A stretch of 28,303 nucleotides of DNA. Source: Candidatus Peribacter sp. UBA2144. GTDB lineage: Bacteria > Patescibacteriota > Gracilibacteria > Peribacterales > Peribacteraceae. The notes under the pieces are model-generated. The model was given only the letters and a program-made list of their open reading frames with translations. It was not told where the DNA came from and searched no databases. The stretch's first letter is position 1; each line of letters opens with the position of its first letter. The stretch is taken from assembly GCA_002328295.1 (NCBI GenBank), contig DCXE01000024.1, positions 1 to 28,303 of the forward strand. Reading direction: 5' to 3'. The translations under genes were made by a program, and so were the position numbers. Shown in pieces: positions 12,792 through 20,715 of the stretch.

Positions 12792-15317
12792 GTGTCCCCC
12801 CATTACAGTCATCCTTCAGAAACCCAGCGAAAACGTTCCTTATCACAGAGAATGCTTGCTATTCATATATTCCTATTTATATGTGTCCTTATTATAGTAG
12901 CAAGACTTGCCGAGCTTCAGATAATCAGAGGCAGAGAATATCGCGAGGTGGCACAATCCCAACATTTTGGAGGTGTTGTTCTTCCTGCAAAAAGGGGTGA
13001 GATACTTTCGCGAAGCAGTAAGACAGGAGAAACAAGCATACTTGCAACGAATACAACTCTCAATATGGTTTATGTGGATCCGCTGATTACGGACAATCCA
13101 ACACATGTAGCAGAGACGTTATCTGACGTCTTGATCACAGAGAATATTCATATAGTTTGTTTAGAGGCAAGCAATGATTGTCCGCGTGCACTGGTTGACT
13201 ACTATTCTGCAGTATTCGATCCCCTATCTAGAATCAAAACATCTTTTACAGGAGCACTTCTGGAACCAAACAGACTTCGAATTGCAGGCGGATCTGCCGA
13301 GGATCTTCCTGATATTACAGAGATTAGAAGAAGATTTTCACGAGATACGGAAAGAAGGATTGAAGAAAAAAGAGTAACTTATGTTCCTCTTGTTTATGGG
13401 GCAACCAAAATTCAGATGCAAGCAATAGAAGAAATAGGAATACCAGGCATCGAAGTTATCAGAGATCAAAAACTAATATACGCCAACCCCGAAGAGGTTC
13501 CTCAATTAAAAGCATCAAAAATTGCCAAACTCCTATCTAATGCTGTTCAAATGGATACGGAACGACTTAAGCGTTCACTTAGAAGCAGGCCTCTCCGATA
13601 TGTGGCAATCATGCGCAGGCTTTCACCAGAAGTTTCATCTGCAATAAAAGAAACTAAACTCAACTCCATAAAAGCAACCAGGGAGAGAAAGAAAAATGCT
13701 TCAAGTTATGAAGCAGCTCAGCAGATATTAGATCCGCTAAGGTCGATTGCTTTGATACCTGAACACTGGCGTATGTATCCTGATGGAAGTATCGCATCTC
13801 ATGTAGTTGGTTTTCTGAATATTAATCAAGAAGCACAGTACGGAATCGAGAGGACTTTCAATCCACAACTTAGAGGGCAAGAAGGTTTGATAAGTGCAAT
13901 GAGCGATCCGTCAGGCGGGCAGATTCTTACTTCACAACAGACGATAGTGGATCCGGAGGATGGTGACACGATAATTTTGACAATAGACAGAACAATTCAA
14001 AAATTTGTGGAAGAGGCATTACGCAATGGAGTTGAAAAATACGGAGCGGAAAGCGGACAAGCAATAATTATGGATCCATTTACCGGCAGAATATTAACGA
14101 TGGCGAATGCTCCACTTTTTGACAGTAATGTGTATGGCAATGTTTACAGAAGAGAGCCTGTGTATTTGGATGAGAGAAAACAAAAAGAAATCGTTGTGGA
14201 AATAATTCATCCCGAAACAAATGCGTTCATACTAAAGGCTTACATTGGAGATGTATTTACCGAGCAAGGACGCGAAAGCATATCAGAGGAGAGGCAAAAT
14301 AAGCTCAGCATTCTTGAGGAGATGTATGACCTGAAAGATGTGACCAGATTCTATATGTATGTTGGTGAAAACCAGAGGGTAGAAATATTTCCTACTGATA
14401 ACTCCGATATTTGGCTTAAATATGAAAACAACATCGGCGTTGGTTCATATCTAAATAGAAACATTCAATCCATCTACGAGCCGGGATCAGTTCTAAAAGC
14501 AATGACTATGTCTATTGCACTGGATCAGGGTGAAGTAACTCCAACTGATATCTATAACGATGATGGGCCGCTGAAAATTGATGAGTATACAATTAGAAAT
14601 GCACTCAATACATATTACGGTGAAGTTAATATGACTAATTGCCTAGAATTTTCTGTTAACACTTGCATGACAAGTGTTTCTGATAAGTTGGGAAGAAAAC
14701 TTTTCCAGAAAATGCTTGATCGATTTGGATTTGGAAAAGTAACAGGTATTGCATTGGAAGATGAACAACCTGGTGAAGTTCTTCCCTGGAAAGAATGGAG
14801 CTCTGCACTCCTTGCGACTGCCGCTTATGGCCAGGGAATATCAGCTACCCCTCTTCAGGTTACAACTGCATTTTCAGCAGTCGCCAATGGAGGCAAACTT
14901 ATGAAACCAATTATCATAGACGGAATAAAACATAGTGATGGTTCTATAGATAAAGTTAACCCGCGCGTTATTGATCGTGTAATTACTCCGGAAGCCTCTG
15001 CAACTATAACTGCAATGCTTACTAGTGCTGTTAGCAATGGTTTTGCTAAACCTGCTAAAGTTTCCGGCTATAGAATTGCGGGCAAGACAGGTACAAGCCA
15101 GATCGCGGGACCGGGTGGAAAATATGAAACCGGAACGGGATCAACAATCACCTCATTTGCCGGATACGCACCTATCGATCATCCAAAATTCGTAATCTTC
15201 GTAAAGTTCGATCGTCCTCATAAGGTTGATTACGGATCTGAATCCGCGGCTCCGGTATTCAAAGAAATAGCGGCGTTCTTGTTTAAGTATTACGGGATTC
15301 CGCCGGATGAGGAATAG
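12792..15317 (+). CDS. Class B penicillin-binding protein (PBP2/FtsI-type transpeptidase) with insertion
   Basis: An 841-residue D,D-transpeptidase that cross-links peptidoglycan outside the membrane. Residues 21-41 form the membrane anchor. The dimerisation (pedestal) domain runs from 'LPAKRGEILSR' (64-74) to about 390. The catalytic motifs are Ser566-Val-Leu-Lys569 in 'YEPGSVLKAM', Ser621-Val-Asn623 and Lys765-Thr-Gly-Thr768. Between 'IMDPFTGRILTMANAPLFDSN' (426-446) and the active serine are about 110 residues, where FtsI/PBP2 proteins usually have 20-30, so there is a large charged insertion (about 447-555). The GTG start is chosen by the -10 box; a longer frame from 12684 would add 36 residues encoded by palindrome DNA. 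No division-cluster genes are adjacent, so PBP2 versus FtsI cannot be decided. Convergent with glmS. Confidence 0.92.
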   Translation: MSPHYSHPSETQRKRSLSQRMLAIHIFLFICVLIIVARLAELQIIRGREYREVAQSQHFGGVVLPAKRGEILSRSSKTGETSILATNTTLNMVYVDPLITDNPTHVAETLSDVLITENIHIVCLEASNDCPRALVDYYSAVFDPLSRIKTSFTGALLEPNRLRIAGGSAEDLPDITEIRRRFSRDTERRIEEKRVTYVPLVYGATKIQMQAIEEIGIPGIEVIRDQKLIYANPEEVPQLKASKIAKLLSNAVQMDTERLKRSLRSRPLRYVAIMRRLSPEVSSAIKETKLNSIKATRERKKNASSYEAAQQILDPLRSIALIPEHWRMYPDGSIASHVVGFLNINQEAQYGIERTFNPQLRGQEGLISAMSDPSGGQILTSQQTIVDPEDGDTIILTIDRTIQKFVEEALRNGVEKYGAESGQAIIMDPFTGRILTMANAPLFDSNVYGNVYRREPVYLDERKQKEIVVEIIHPETNAFILKAYIGDVFTEQGRESISEERQNKLSILEEMYDLKDVTRFYMYVGENQRVEIFPTDNSDIWLKYENNIGVGSYLNRNIQSIYEPGSVLKAMTMSIALDQGEVTPTDIYNDDGPLKIDEYTIRNALNTYYGEVNMTNCLEFSVNTCMTSVSDKLGRKLFQKMLDRFGFGKVTGIALEDEQPGEVLPWKEWSSALLATAAYGQGISATPLQVTTAFSAVANGGKLMKPIIIDGIKHSDGSIDKVNPRVIDRVITPEASATITAMLTSAVSNGFAKPAKVSGYRIAGKTGTSQIAGPGGKYETGTGSTITSFAGYAPIDHPKFVIFVKFDRPHKVDYGSESAAPVFKEIAAFLFKYYGIPPDEE

Positions 15318-15403
15318 AGTGAATAGTGAAAAATGAATAGTTAATAGTGCTTTATAAAATTAGAAATCAATAACTTTTCACTATTCACTATTAACTATTC
15401 ACT
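15318..15403. repeat. Intergenic palindrome, GTGAATAGT type
   Basis: The left arm (15318-15349) and right arm (15374-15403) are inverted copies of words such as GTGAATAGTGAA and GAATAGTTAATAGTG. It starts directly after the PBP stop and sits between two convergent genes, where it could terminate both. Confidence 0.75.
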
Positions 15404-15421
15404 AAACCCCAGGTTCAAATT

Positions 15422-17194
15422 CTATTTTACTGTGACGCTCTTAGCTAGATTACGTGGCATATCCGGATCTTTTCCTCTTTTAACTGCGAGGAAGTATGCA
15501 AGTGCTTGAACAGGAATGATGTTTACAAGTGCTTGGGCAGTTCCCGCTTCCGGAACCTTTATCCAAACATCAAAAGACTCATTATTTTCGGGAGCTATTC
15601 CAATAATAAATCCTCCACGTGCTTTCAGTTCAATTGCGTTAGAAATAATATCATTCTTAACTTCATCATCTCCCATGAGTGCAATGCAAGGAGTTCCCTC
15701 CTCTATAAGAGCTATTGGACCGTGCTTAAGCTCTCCTCCAGCAAAACCTTCTGCATGAACGTAAGAAACTTCCTGAATTTTGATAGCGCTCTCGAGCGCC
15801 ATAGGATAGTTCCAGCTTTTACCTATTATAAAGAGGTCTTTTTGATCTTGAATCCTCTCCGCAACGGATTCCACAAAATCCACGTAACGAGGATTAAGCA
15901 TGTCGTTAATTTCTGATGCAGTTTCCAATAAGACTTTCCTGCCTTCTTTAAGCTTTCCATCAAGTGCGTAAGCGATAAGCATAAGAACAGCCATATGCCC
16001 CGTTAGCGCCTTAGTCGATGCCACAGCCCGCTCAGGTCCAGCATTAATAAGGAGAGAATAGTCAGCCTCACGATCAATTGTTGAACCTTCGACATTAACA
16101 ATTGCAAGAACCTTGGATCCCTTCGACTTTGCAATCTGCATAGCTTCCAAAACGTCAGCAGTTTCACCGCTTTGACTAACAACTATCAAAAGACTTTCAG
16201 GCCTCAAGAAGTGATGATAAAGCTTGAACTCGCTCGCCGGTGCGAAGTTAACATGTTTCTGAGAGATGACTGAGAAGAAATACTCAGACGCCATGCAAGC
16301 TTTTGCAGCTGTGCCGCATCCAACAAGAAAAGTTCCTTTAGCATTTCTAATTGCATCGGCTAAAGTCTCGATTTGTTCTTCGTTCTGATTTACAGCTCGG
16401 GCAATCGAATCTTTCTGATCCATAATTTCTTTGAGCATAAAGTGCTCATACTCACCTTTCTGGGCTTCTTCCACAGACCACGTTATTTCTATCTCGCGTT
16501 TCTGTATTTCCTCATCTGTTTTTAGGCTGGAAAATAAAATACTTTCACCATCGGTAACAACCATCTCTCCATCATCCAGATATTGAACCAAGCGAGAGTG
16601 ATTCATGAATGCTGGTATATCAGATGCAATGAAGTAGCCATCTTCTCCAACACCAATAATAAGAGGTGATCCCCTCCTGGCCGCGACTAAAGTATTTGAC
16701 TCAGTATGAAGTGCGAGGAATGCAAATCTCCCTTCGAATGCTTCACATGACTTTTTGATGGCAGATGTGAAGTCTCCTGTTTCCTTCATATACTCTTCGA
16801 TCATATGAGGAATAATCTCTGTATCAGTTTCTGATTTAAATTCGTGCCCTTTTGATTCCAAATCTCTTCTGAGCTGCTGATAATTTTCTAGTATTCCATT
16901 ATGAACAACCGCAATAGTTTCGGTGCCATTCGCGTGAGGGTGAGCATTCTGCGGGGTTACTCCTCCATGAGTTGCCCATCTTGTATGGCCTATTGCCAAT
17001 GAGCAATTACTAGAAAAGTCCTCGCTCTTAATACTGCTAATCTTTCCAATGTCTTTTTCGATAGAAACCTTTGAATCAGTCTTACATGCAATACCCCACG
17101 AATCGTAACCGCGGTATTCCAAATTTTTTAGTCCGTCGATAACCAGAGAACCGGCATCATTCCTCTTGCCTACATATCCGAAGATTCCGCACAT
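15422..17194 (-). CDS. glmS: Glutamine--fructose-6-phosphate aminotransferase (isomerizing)
   Basis: A 590-residue enzyme making glucosamine-6-phosphate, the first committed step to UDP-GlcNAc and so to peptidoglycan. It starts 'MCGIFGYVGKRN': Cys2 becomes the N-terminal nucleophile of the glutaminase domain, which fixes the start at 17194 rather than a TTG three codons upstream. 'GHTRWATHGGVTPQNAHPH' and the later 'HNGILENYQQLR' are glutaminase signatures. Two SIS domains follow ('FLVGCGTAAKACMASEYFF', 'VVSQSGETADV', 'FIIGKSWNYPMALESAIKIQEVSYVHAEGFAGGELKHGPIAL' region). The C-terminus 'PRNLAKSVTVK' is diagnostic. TAGAAT on the minus strand (17204-17209) is nine bases upstream. I see no glmS ribozyme in the short leader. 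Confidence 0.97.
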   Translation of the reverse strand: MCGIFGYVGKRNDAGSLVIDGLKNLEYRGYDSWGIACKTDSKVSIEKDIGKISSIKSEDFSSNCSLAIGHTRWATHGGVTPQNAHPHANGTETIAVVHNGILENYQQLRRDLESKGHEFKSETDTEIIPHMIEEYMKETGDFTSAIKKSCEAFEGRFAFLALHTESNTLVAARRGSPLIIGVGEDGYFIASDIPAFMNHSRLVQYLDDGEMVVTDGESILFSSLKTDEEIQKREIEITWSVEEAQKGEYEHFMLKEIMDQKDSIARAVNQNEEQIETLADAIRNAKGTFLVGCGTAAKACMASEYFFSVISQKHVNFAPASEFKLYHHFLRPESLLIVVSQSGETADVLEAMQIAKSKGSKVLAIVNVEGSTIDREADYSLLINAGPERAVASTKALTGHMAVLMLIAYALDGKLKEGRKVLLETASEINDMLNPRYVDFVESVAERIQDQKDLFIIGKSWNYPMALESAIKIQEVSYVHAEGFAGGELKHGPIALIEEGTPCIALMGDDEVKNDIISNAIELKARGGFIIGIAPENNESFDVWIKVPEAGTAQALVNIIPVQALAYFLAVKRGKDPDMPRNLAKSVTVK

Positions 17195-17247
17195 AATAGA
17201 CAAATTCTATTGAGAAAACTTCATTAGTCAATGAAATTAGGACAAAA

Positions 17248-17370
17248 ACCAAATTGCAAGATTCCAATAATTCAAGGAAATTCCAAATAACAAAATCGAA
17301 GAACTTTTTTATATTTTATTATTTTATAATTTCCTTGTGAATTTGAACTCTTGGAATTTGGAATTTAATA
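17248..17370. repeat. Intergenic palindrome, AATTCCAA type
   Basis: The left part (17248-17296, words GATTCCAATAATTCAAGGAAATTCCAAAT) is inverted in the right part (17323-17370, words TTCCTTGTGAATTTGAA and TTGGAATTTGGAATTT). It lies between the divergent glmS and rpsT genes and leaves only about 50 bases on each side for promoters. Confidence 0.65.
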
Positions 17371-17417
17371 TTCACAGAATCCTTGACTAAAAACTGGGCT
17401 GTACGTAGCATTTAAAT

Positions 17418-17681
17418 ATGCCCATCATCAAATCCGCAATTAAGCGCGCAAAGCAGAACACAGTCCGCAAGGCTCGCCTGCTCCCCTACCGGACAACAAT
17501 GAAAACCATGATCAAAAAGGTCGAGCTTCTTGTAAAAGAAGGAAAGAAGGCAGAGGCAGAGAAACTGCTGCCTGAAGTTATGAGTGCCATAGACACCGCT
17601 GCTAAAAAGAACATAATCCACAGAAAGAACGCAGATAGGAAGAAGGCGAAGGTCAGTAAGCTGGTAGCGAGTATTTCGTAA
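17418..17681 (+). CDS. rpsT: Ribosomal protein S20
   Basis: An 87-residue bS20 of the small ribosomal subunit. It shows 'IKSAIKRAKQNTVRKARLLPYRTTMKTMIKKVE' near the N-terminus and the helical, basic C-terminus 'AAKKNIIHRKNADRKKAKVSKLV', the family's hallmark 'K-x-x-I-H-x-N-x-A-x-R-x-K-S-x-L' form. Full length for the family. The leader has no Shine-Dalgarno. A weak -10 (TACGTA, 17402-17407) is ten bases upstream, in line with the other near-leaderless starts. Expressed alone; a palindrome follows. Confidence 0.95.
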   Translation: MPIIKSAIKRAKQNTVRKARLLPYRTTMKTMIKKVELLVKEGKKAEAEKLLPEVMSAIDTAAKKNIIHRKNADRKKAKVSKLVASIS

Positions 17682-17766
17682 ATAAGCTTTTATATTGGGT
17701 TAAATTGCTAATCCATGACGCTGATAATGTTATCTCAAGTCTGTTGCAATATAAATTCTTGTGGAT

Positions 17767-17867
17767 ATTGCTAAATTGTTCGCAGAGCGAGAATCGAATT
17801 GTGATACTATCTACTCAAGCAATATGCATGCGCAACGCTCTGTCGAACAATTTAACAGTTTAGCAAT
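17767..17867. repeat. Intergenic palindrome, AAATTGTTCG type
   Basis: The left arm (17767-17789, ATTGCTAAATTGTTCGCAGAG) is inverted at 17836-17867 (CTCTGTCGAACAATTTAACAG and then TTTAGCAAT). Its spacer is about 45 bases. It lies between rpsT and the RuvX gene. Confidence 0.65.
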
Positions 17868-17881
17868 TTAACTAAACAATA

Positions 17882-18256
17882 GTGAGCCTCCTCTCCCTCG
17901 ATATTGGCCTCCGCCACACTGGAATCGCACTATATGATTCTAGAACGAAGATTCCCATGCCTCTAGACACTATTGACCATAAATCTGATAATGAGCTTAT
18001 TGAAGCTATAAAGGGTATTGCTTCCGAAAGAGGCTGCCAAAAGCTTATTATCGGGCTTCCATTGCTTCCTTCAGGAAAAGAAGGAGAACAGGCCGAATAT
18101 ACTAAGTCTATAGCTGATATTCTTAAAAACGATGGATTTGAGGTAAATATGATAGATGAGCGCTATACAACGCCTAAAATCCGAGATTGCGACCCTAATG
18201 CTCATTCAGCTGTCAAAATATTGAATATATACCTCGAAATGAGTGAAATAAGCTAA
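17882..18256 (+). CDS. ruvX: RuvX/YqgF-family putative Holliday junction resolvase, shortened
   Basis: A 124-residue RNase H-fold protein of the YqgF family, which acts in 16S rRNA 5' end processing and possibly Holliday junction resolution. 'LSLDIGLRHTGIALYD' carries the first acidic residue, Asp7. 'LIIGLPLLPSGKEGEQ' (55-70) and 'DERYTT' (92-97) are the other family motifs. The stretch from DER to the last helix is only about 12 residues, whereas E. coli RuvX has about 28. The conserved Asp before that helix appears as Asn106 ('DPNAHSAVKILNIYLE'; Asp104 is nearby). It may be catalytically altered. The start is GTG at 17882. No Shine-Dalgarno is visible. Confidence 0.8.
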   Translation: MSLLSLDIGLRHTGIALYDSRTKIPMPLDTIDHKSDNELIEAIKGIASERGCQKLIIGLPLLPSGKEGEQAEYTKSIADILKNDGFEVNMIDERYTTPKIRDCDPNAHSAVKILNIYLEMSEIS

Positions 18257-18269
18257 AATGATAAAAAAT

Positions 18270-18297
18270 TTGACATATATCAAAAATTGCTTAAAAT
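18270..18297 (+). promoter_or_regulatory. Sigma-70-type promoter upstream of the sigma4-HARE gene
   Basis: TTGACA (18270-18275), a 16-base spacer and TAAAAT (18292-18297) form the best complete -35/-10 pair in the window. The leader to 18445 would be about 140 bases. A second, extended -10 (TG-G-TATAAA, 18409-18417) lies closer to the start. Confidence 0.55.
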
Positions 18298-18444
18298 ATC
18301 AACCTTTCGATCTTTAAACAATCCTTCTTTACTAAATCTTAGCAAGCAATAAGTAGGCCTAAACGTCTACCCGAATCCAATGCTAATCTATCTCTTCTGT
18401 CAAATGTCTGGTATAAAGAGGGTTGTTTCTTACCCCGCCAATTC

Positions 18445-19530
18445 ATGTCTGATGCCGCAACTAGTACTTCACAGGGCCAGCAGCTTACAATCGATCTAAA
18501 CGAGCTACTCAAAAACCTATTCCTTGTCTTAACAGAGAAGGAAGCAAAGGTAATAGAGCGACGTTTTGCACTCCAAGGTCAGCCAAGGCAGACGCTTGAT
18601 AAGATAGGTAAGCACTTTAATGTTACAAGAGAACGCATACGTCAGATTGAAAGTATTGCGCTGGGGAAACTGAGGAGAACGGTACGTACTACAAAGCTTG
18701 ATGAAGTTAATCAGATTGCAAGATCTATTTTGAATCAGAATGGCGGATTGATGCGTGAGGATGATTTGATAAGCGCTGTTCTAACAAGAATTAAGGGAAG
18801 TACAGAGCTGGATGGTGCAGTCCTCAGGCTTTCATTCACGATTGATGGTGAAATGAATGCGGGTACAAGAAGCAATACATTCGTCCCCTTCTGGAGGCTA
18901 GAATCGCTTTCTATGGAGGATATTATGAAGATTGTTAACAGTATTGTTAAAATTCTAAAGAAGAGAAAGAGTTGTATGGAGTCCGATGAGCTGGTATCTG
19001 CAATCCAGAAACTAAATCTATTCGAAGGCCGTGTGCCAAGCGCCGAGTTAATTCAGGGCTCTTTGAAGATAGACGAGCGTCTAAAGGAAATTACCGAAGG
19101 ATGGGGTCTTACTGAGTGGAGATTTGTCCGCCCAAGATCAATCCGAGATAAAGTTGAAATAATCTTGAAGAAAGCTGGCGAGCCCCTTCACTTTATGGAG
19201 ATCGCTAATAGAATCCGCGAGGCTAGTTTCGATCATAAGAACGTAACCGTACAGGCTGTACATAACGAGCTTATCCGATATCCGCAGTTTGTTTTGGTAG
19301 GAAGAGGGCTATATGCTCTTAAGAATTGGGGATATGAGCCTGGTACAGTTGCTGACGTAATAGAGAGGATCCTTAAGGATAAAGGACCTCTGAGCAAAAA
19401 AGAGATCATTGCAGAAGTCGCAAAGCAGAGAACCGTCAAAGTAGGCACTATTTCGCTAAATCTGCAGAAGATGCCCTATTTCAAGCGTGTTGGACGAGCG
19501 GTGTATGCTTTTGAGTCAACTAAGAAATAA
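18445..19530 (+). CDS. Sigma-70 region 4 protein with HARE-HTH domains
   Basis: A 361-residue regulator. Residues 26-79 are a sigma region 4: 'LTEKEAKVIERRFAL' followed by the helix-turn-helix 'TLDKIGKHFNVTRERIRQIESIALGKLRR'. There is no region 2, so it cannot be a complete sigma factor. A middle segment (84-220) contains winged-helix-like units ('ILNQNGGLMREDDLISAV'). Residues 232-296 are a HARE-HTH domain ('GEPLHFMEIANRIREASFDHKNVTVQAVHNELIRYPQFVLVGRGLYAL'), as in the delta subunit RpoE of Firmicutes and ASXL proteins. 300-356 is a second, similar winged helix. Such fusions are reported in bacteria and may bridge -35 DNA and RNA polymerase. It follows RuvX by 188 bases with its own promoters. 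A palindrome begins at the base after its TAA. Confidence 0.85.
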   Translation: MSDAATSTSQGQQLTIDLNELLKNLFLVLTEKEAKVIERRFALQGQPRQTLDKIGKHFNVTRERIRQIESIALGKLRRTVRTTKLDEVNQIARSILNQNGGLMREDDLISAVLTRIKGSTELDGAVLRLSFTIDGEMNAGTRSNTFVPFWRLESLSMEDIMKIVNSIVKILKKRKSCMESDELVSAIQKLNLFEGRVPSAELIQGSLKIDERLKEITEGWGLTEWRFVRPRSIRDKVEIILKKAGEPLHFMEIANRIREASFDHKNVTVQAVHNELIRYPQFVLVGRGLYALKNWGYEPGTVADVIERILKDKGPLSKKEIIAEVAKQRTVKVGTISLNLQKMPYFKRVGRAVYAFESTKK

Positions 19531-19610
19531 CTAACAACTTACAACCTACAACTGACAACTATATAAAAATTGTTAGTTGTTAGTTGTCAGCGTAGCGTGT
19601 TGTTAGTTAA
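19531..19610. repeat. Intergenic palindrome, TTGTTAGTTG type
   Basis: The left arm (19531-19560, words CTAACAAC and CAACTGACAAC) and right arm (19571-19610, words TTGTTAGTTG and TAGTTGTCAG) are inverted. The right arm matches, in reverse complement, the sequence coding the rluD C-terminus (9500-9539) at 37 of 40 bases. Confidence 0.8.
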
Positions 19611-19628
19611 CCTACAGTACGATTTTGT

Positions 19629-20438
19629 ATGAAGTATATATCATCCATATTTCTGGCATTACTATTAGTCTCATGTGGAGGAGGTAATAACGTCTCCCCT
19701 CTTCCTGAGGGAGAGCAGGTTGTAACCGGAGTATTGGAACTCACTGAACTCTCATTTGTAAGGCGCGGGACTCATATGCTCTACATGGATGGCGTGCCTG
19801 TTTATTATGTCGAGAGCAAGGTCGTAAACCTTAGCGCCCATGAAGGGAAGTCGGTCGAACTTACCGGGACTCTTGAACGCAACACGGACAAAAATGATAT
19901 ACCGGTTTTGGTAGTAACTTCACTTAAGTCGAACAAAGAAAGGATGGTTGAGTGGAAAGTTCCCGGAAGCAAAATAAAGTTCGCTGTTCCGTCGGAAATA
20001 CACGGTGTACGATCGTCATCTGAGTTGCATTTCTTTGTCGGAGAATCAAGTAAACCGGTGCTCACCGTGTACTCACAAAAGGATTCTCCCCTTCCAAAAG
20101 GCATTGGAATTATTGTTGATGGAGAACAAGCTGTAAGAGTTATAAACGAAGAGTTAAATGCAGAGTCTGTTTACATTGGTGATGATAAATTGCACGTTGT
20201 ATTCATGTTTACTCCCAGAGAAGACTCCGACTTACTGGAACTTAGAAGTATGTGGTTATCACTGCTTAGAAGTATTGAGTTATCTGGTGTTATAAATAAT
20301 ATTCCTGATCCAGGTTTAACAGGAACTGGTTCCGTAATTCCTTGCGGTGGACCGGCGGGAGTACTTTGTCCTGCTGGATACTATTGTGAAGTGACTGATA
20401 TCGGCGAAGGCTTCGGACGCTGTCGGGTGATGAGATGA
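19629..20438 (+). CDS. Predicted lipoprotein with Cys-rich C-terminus
   Basis: A 269-residue protein. 'MKYISSIFLALLLVSC' is a lipoprotein signal with lipobox L-V-S-C and Cys16, followed by 'GGGNN'. The body (about 30-215) is beta-rich; residues 30-90 resemble an OB-like layout ('VVTGVLELTEL', 'HEGKSVELTGTLERN'). The tail after 'NIPDPGLTGTGSV' holds four cysteines in 'PCGGPAGVLCPAGYYCEVTDIGEGFGRCR', a small disulfide module found at the ends of secreted proteins in several environmental phyla. TACAGT (19613-19618) lies ten bases before the ATG. No specific function is assigned. Tandem stops TGA TAA end it. Confidence 0.75.
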   Translation: MKYISSIFLALLLVSCGGGNNVSPLPEGEQVVTGVLELTELSFVRRGTHMLYMDGVPVYYVESKVVNLSAHEGKSVELTGTLERNTDKNDIPVLVVTSLKSNKERMVEWKVPGSKIKFAVPSEIHGVRSSSELHFFVGESSKPVLTVYSQKDSPLPKGIGIIVDGEQAVRVINEELNAESVYIGDDKLHVVFMFTPREDSDLLELRSMWLSLLRSIELSGVINNIPDPGLTGTGSVIPCGGPAGVLCPAGYYCEVTDIGEGFGRCRVMR

Positions 20439-20444
20439 TAAACA

Positions 20445-20564
20445 GAACTTAGAACTTAGAGTTTAGAACTTAGTGGGCTGAATGGTTTAATCGTTGAATG
20501 GTTACTAAAGTGAAGCAAGCCAACTACTCGCTTGCAAACCATTCAACCATTTGGCCATTCAACC
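20445..20564. repeat. Direct-repeat run plus palindrome, GAACTTAGA and GAATGGTT types
   Basis: 20445-20473 repeats GAACTTAGA-like words. 20477-20503 (CTGAATGGTTTAATCGTTGAATGG) is inverted at 20536-20564, with an inner GCAAGC/GCTTGC hairpin in between. A variant of the first word (AGCTTAGAG) recurs inside the giant gene at 23918-23938. Confidence 0.65.
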
Positions 20565-20664
20565 CAAGCATTATTAGTCTAATTGAATAATAAGCCTAAA
20601 TATTTGCATTGCTTGGTTTATATTGCCAACACCCTCAATTAGTATCAGATAACCTATCTGACTC

Positions 20665-20693
20665 TCAACAAGAAACGTATAAAATGCTATAAT
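20665..20693 (+). promoter_or_regulatory. Promoter of the giant surface-protein gene
   Basis: TCAACA (20665-20670), a 17-base spacer and a perfect TATAAT (20688-20693) lie upstream of the ATG at 20716. The leader would be about 15 bases, with no Shine-Dalgarno. Confidence 0.6.
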
Positions 20694-20715
20694 AGTTAGA
20701 TTCAAACAAACATCA

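Noticed and set aside
15408..15425. tRNA T-loop-like GGTTCAAATTC
   Set aside because: The flanking bases do not pair to form a T stem, and no acceptor or anticodon arm can be built around it.
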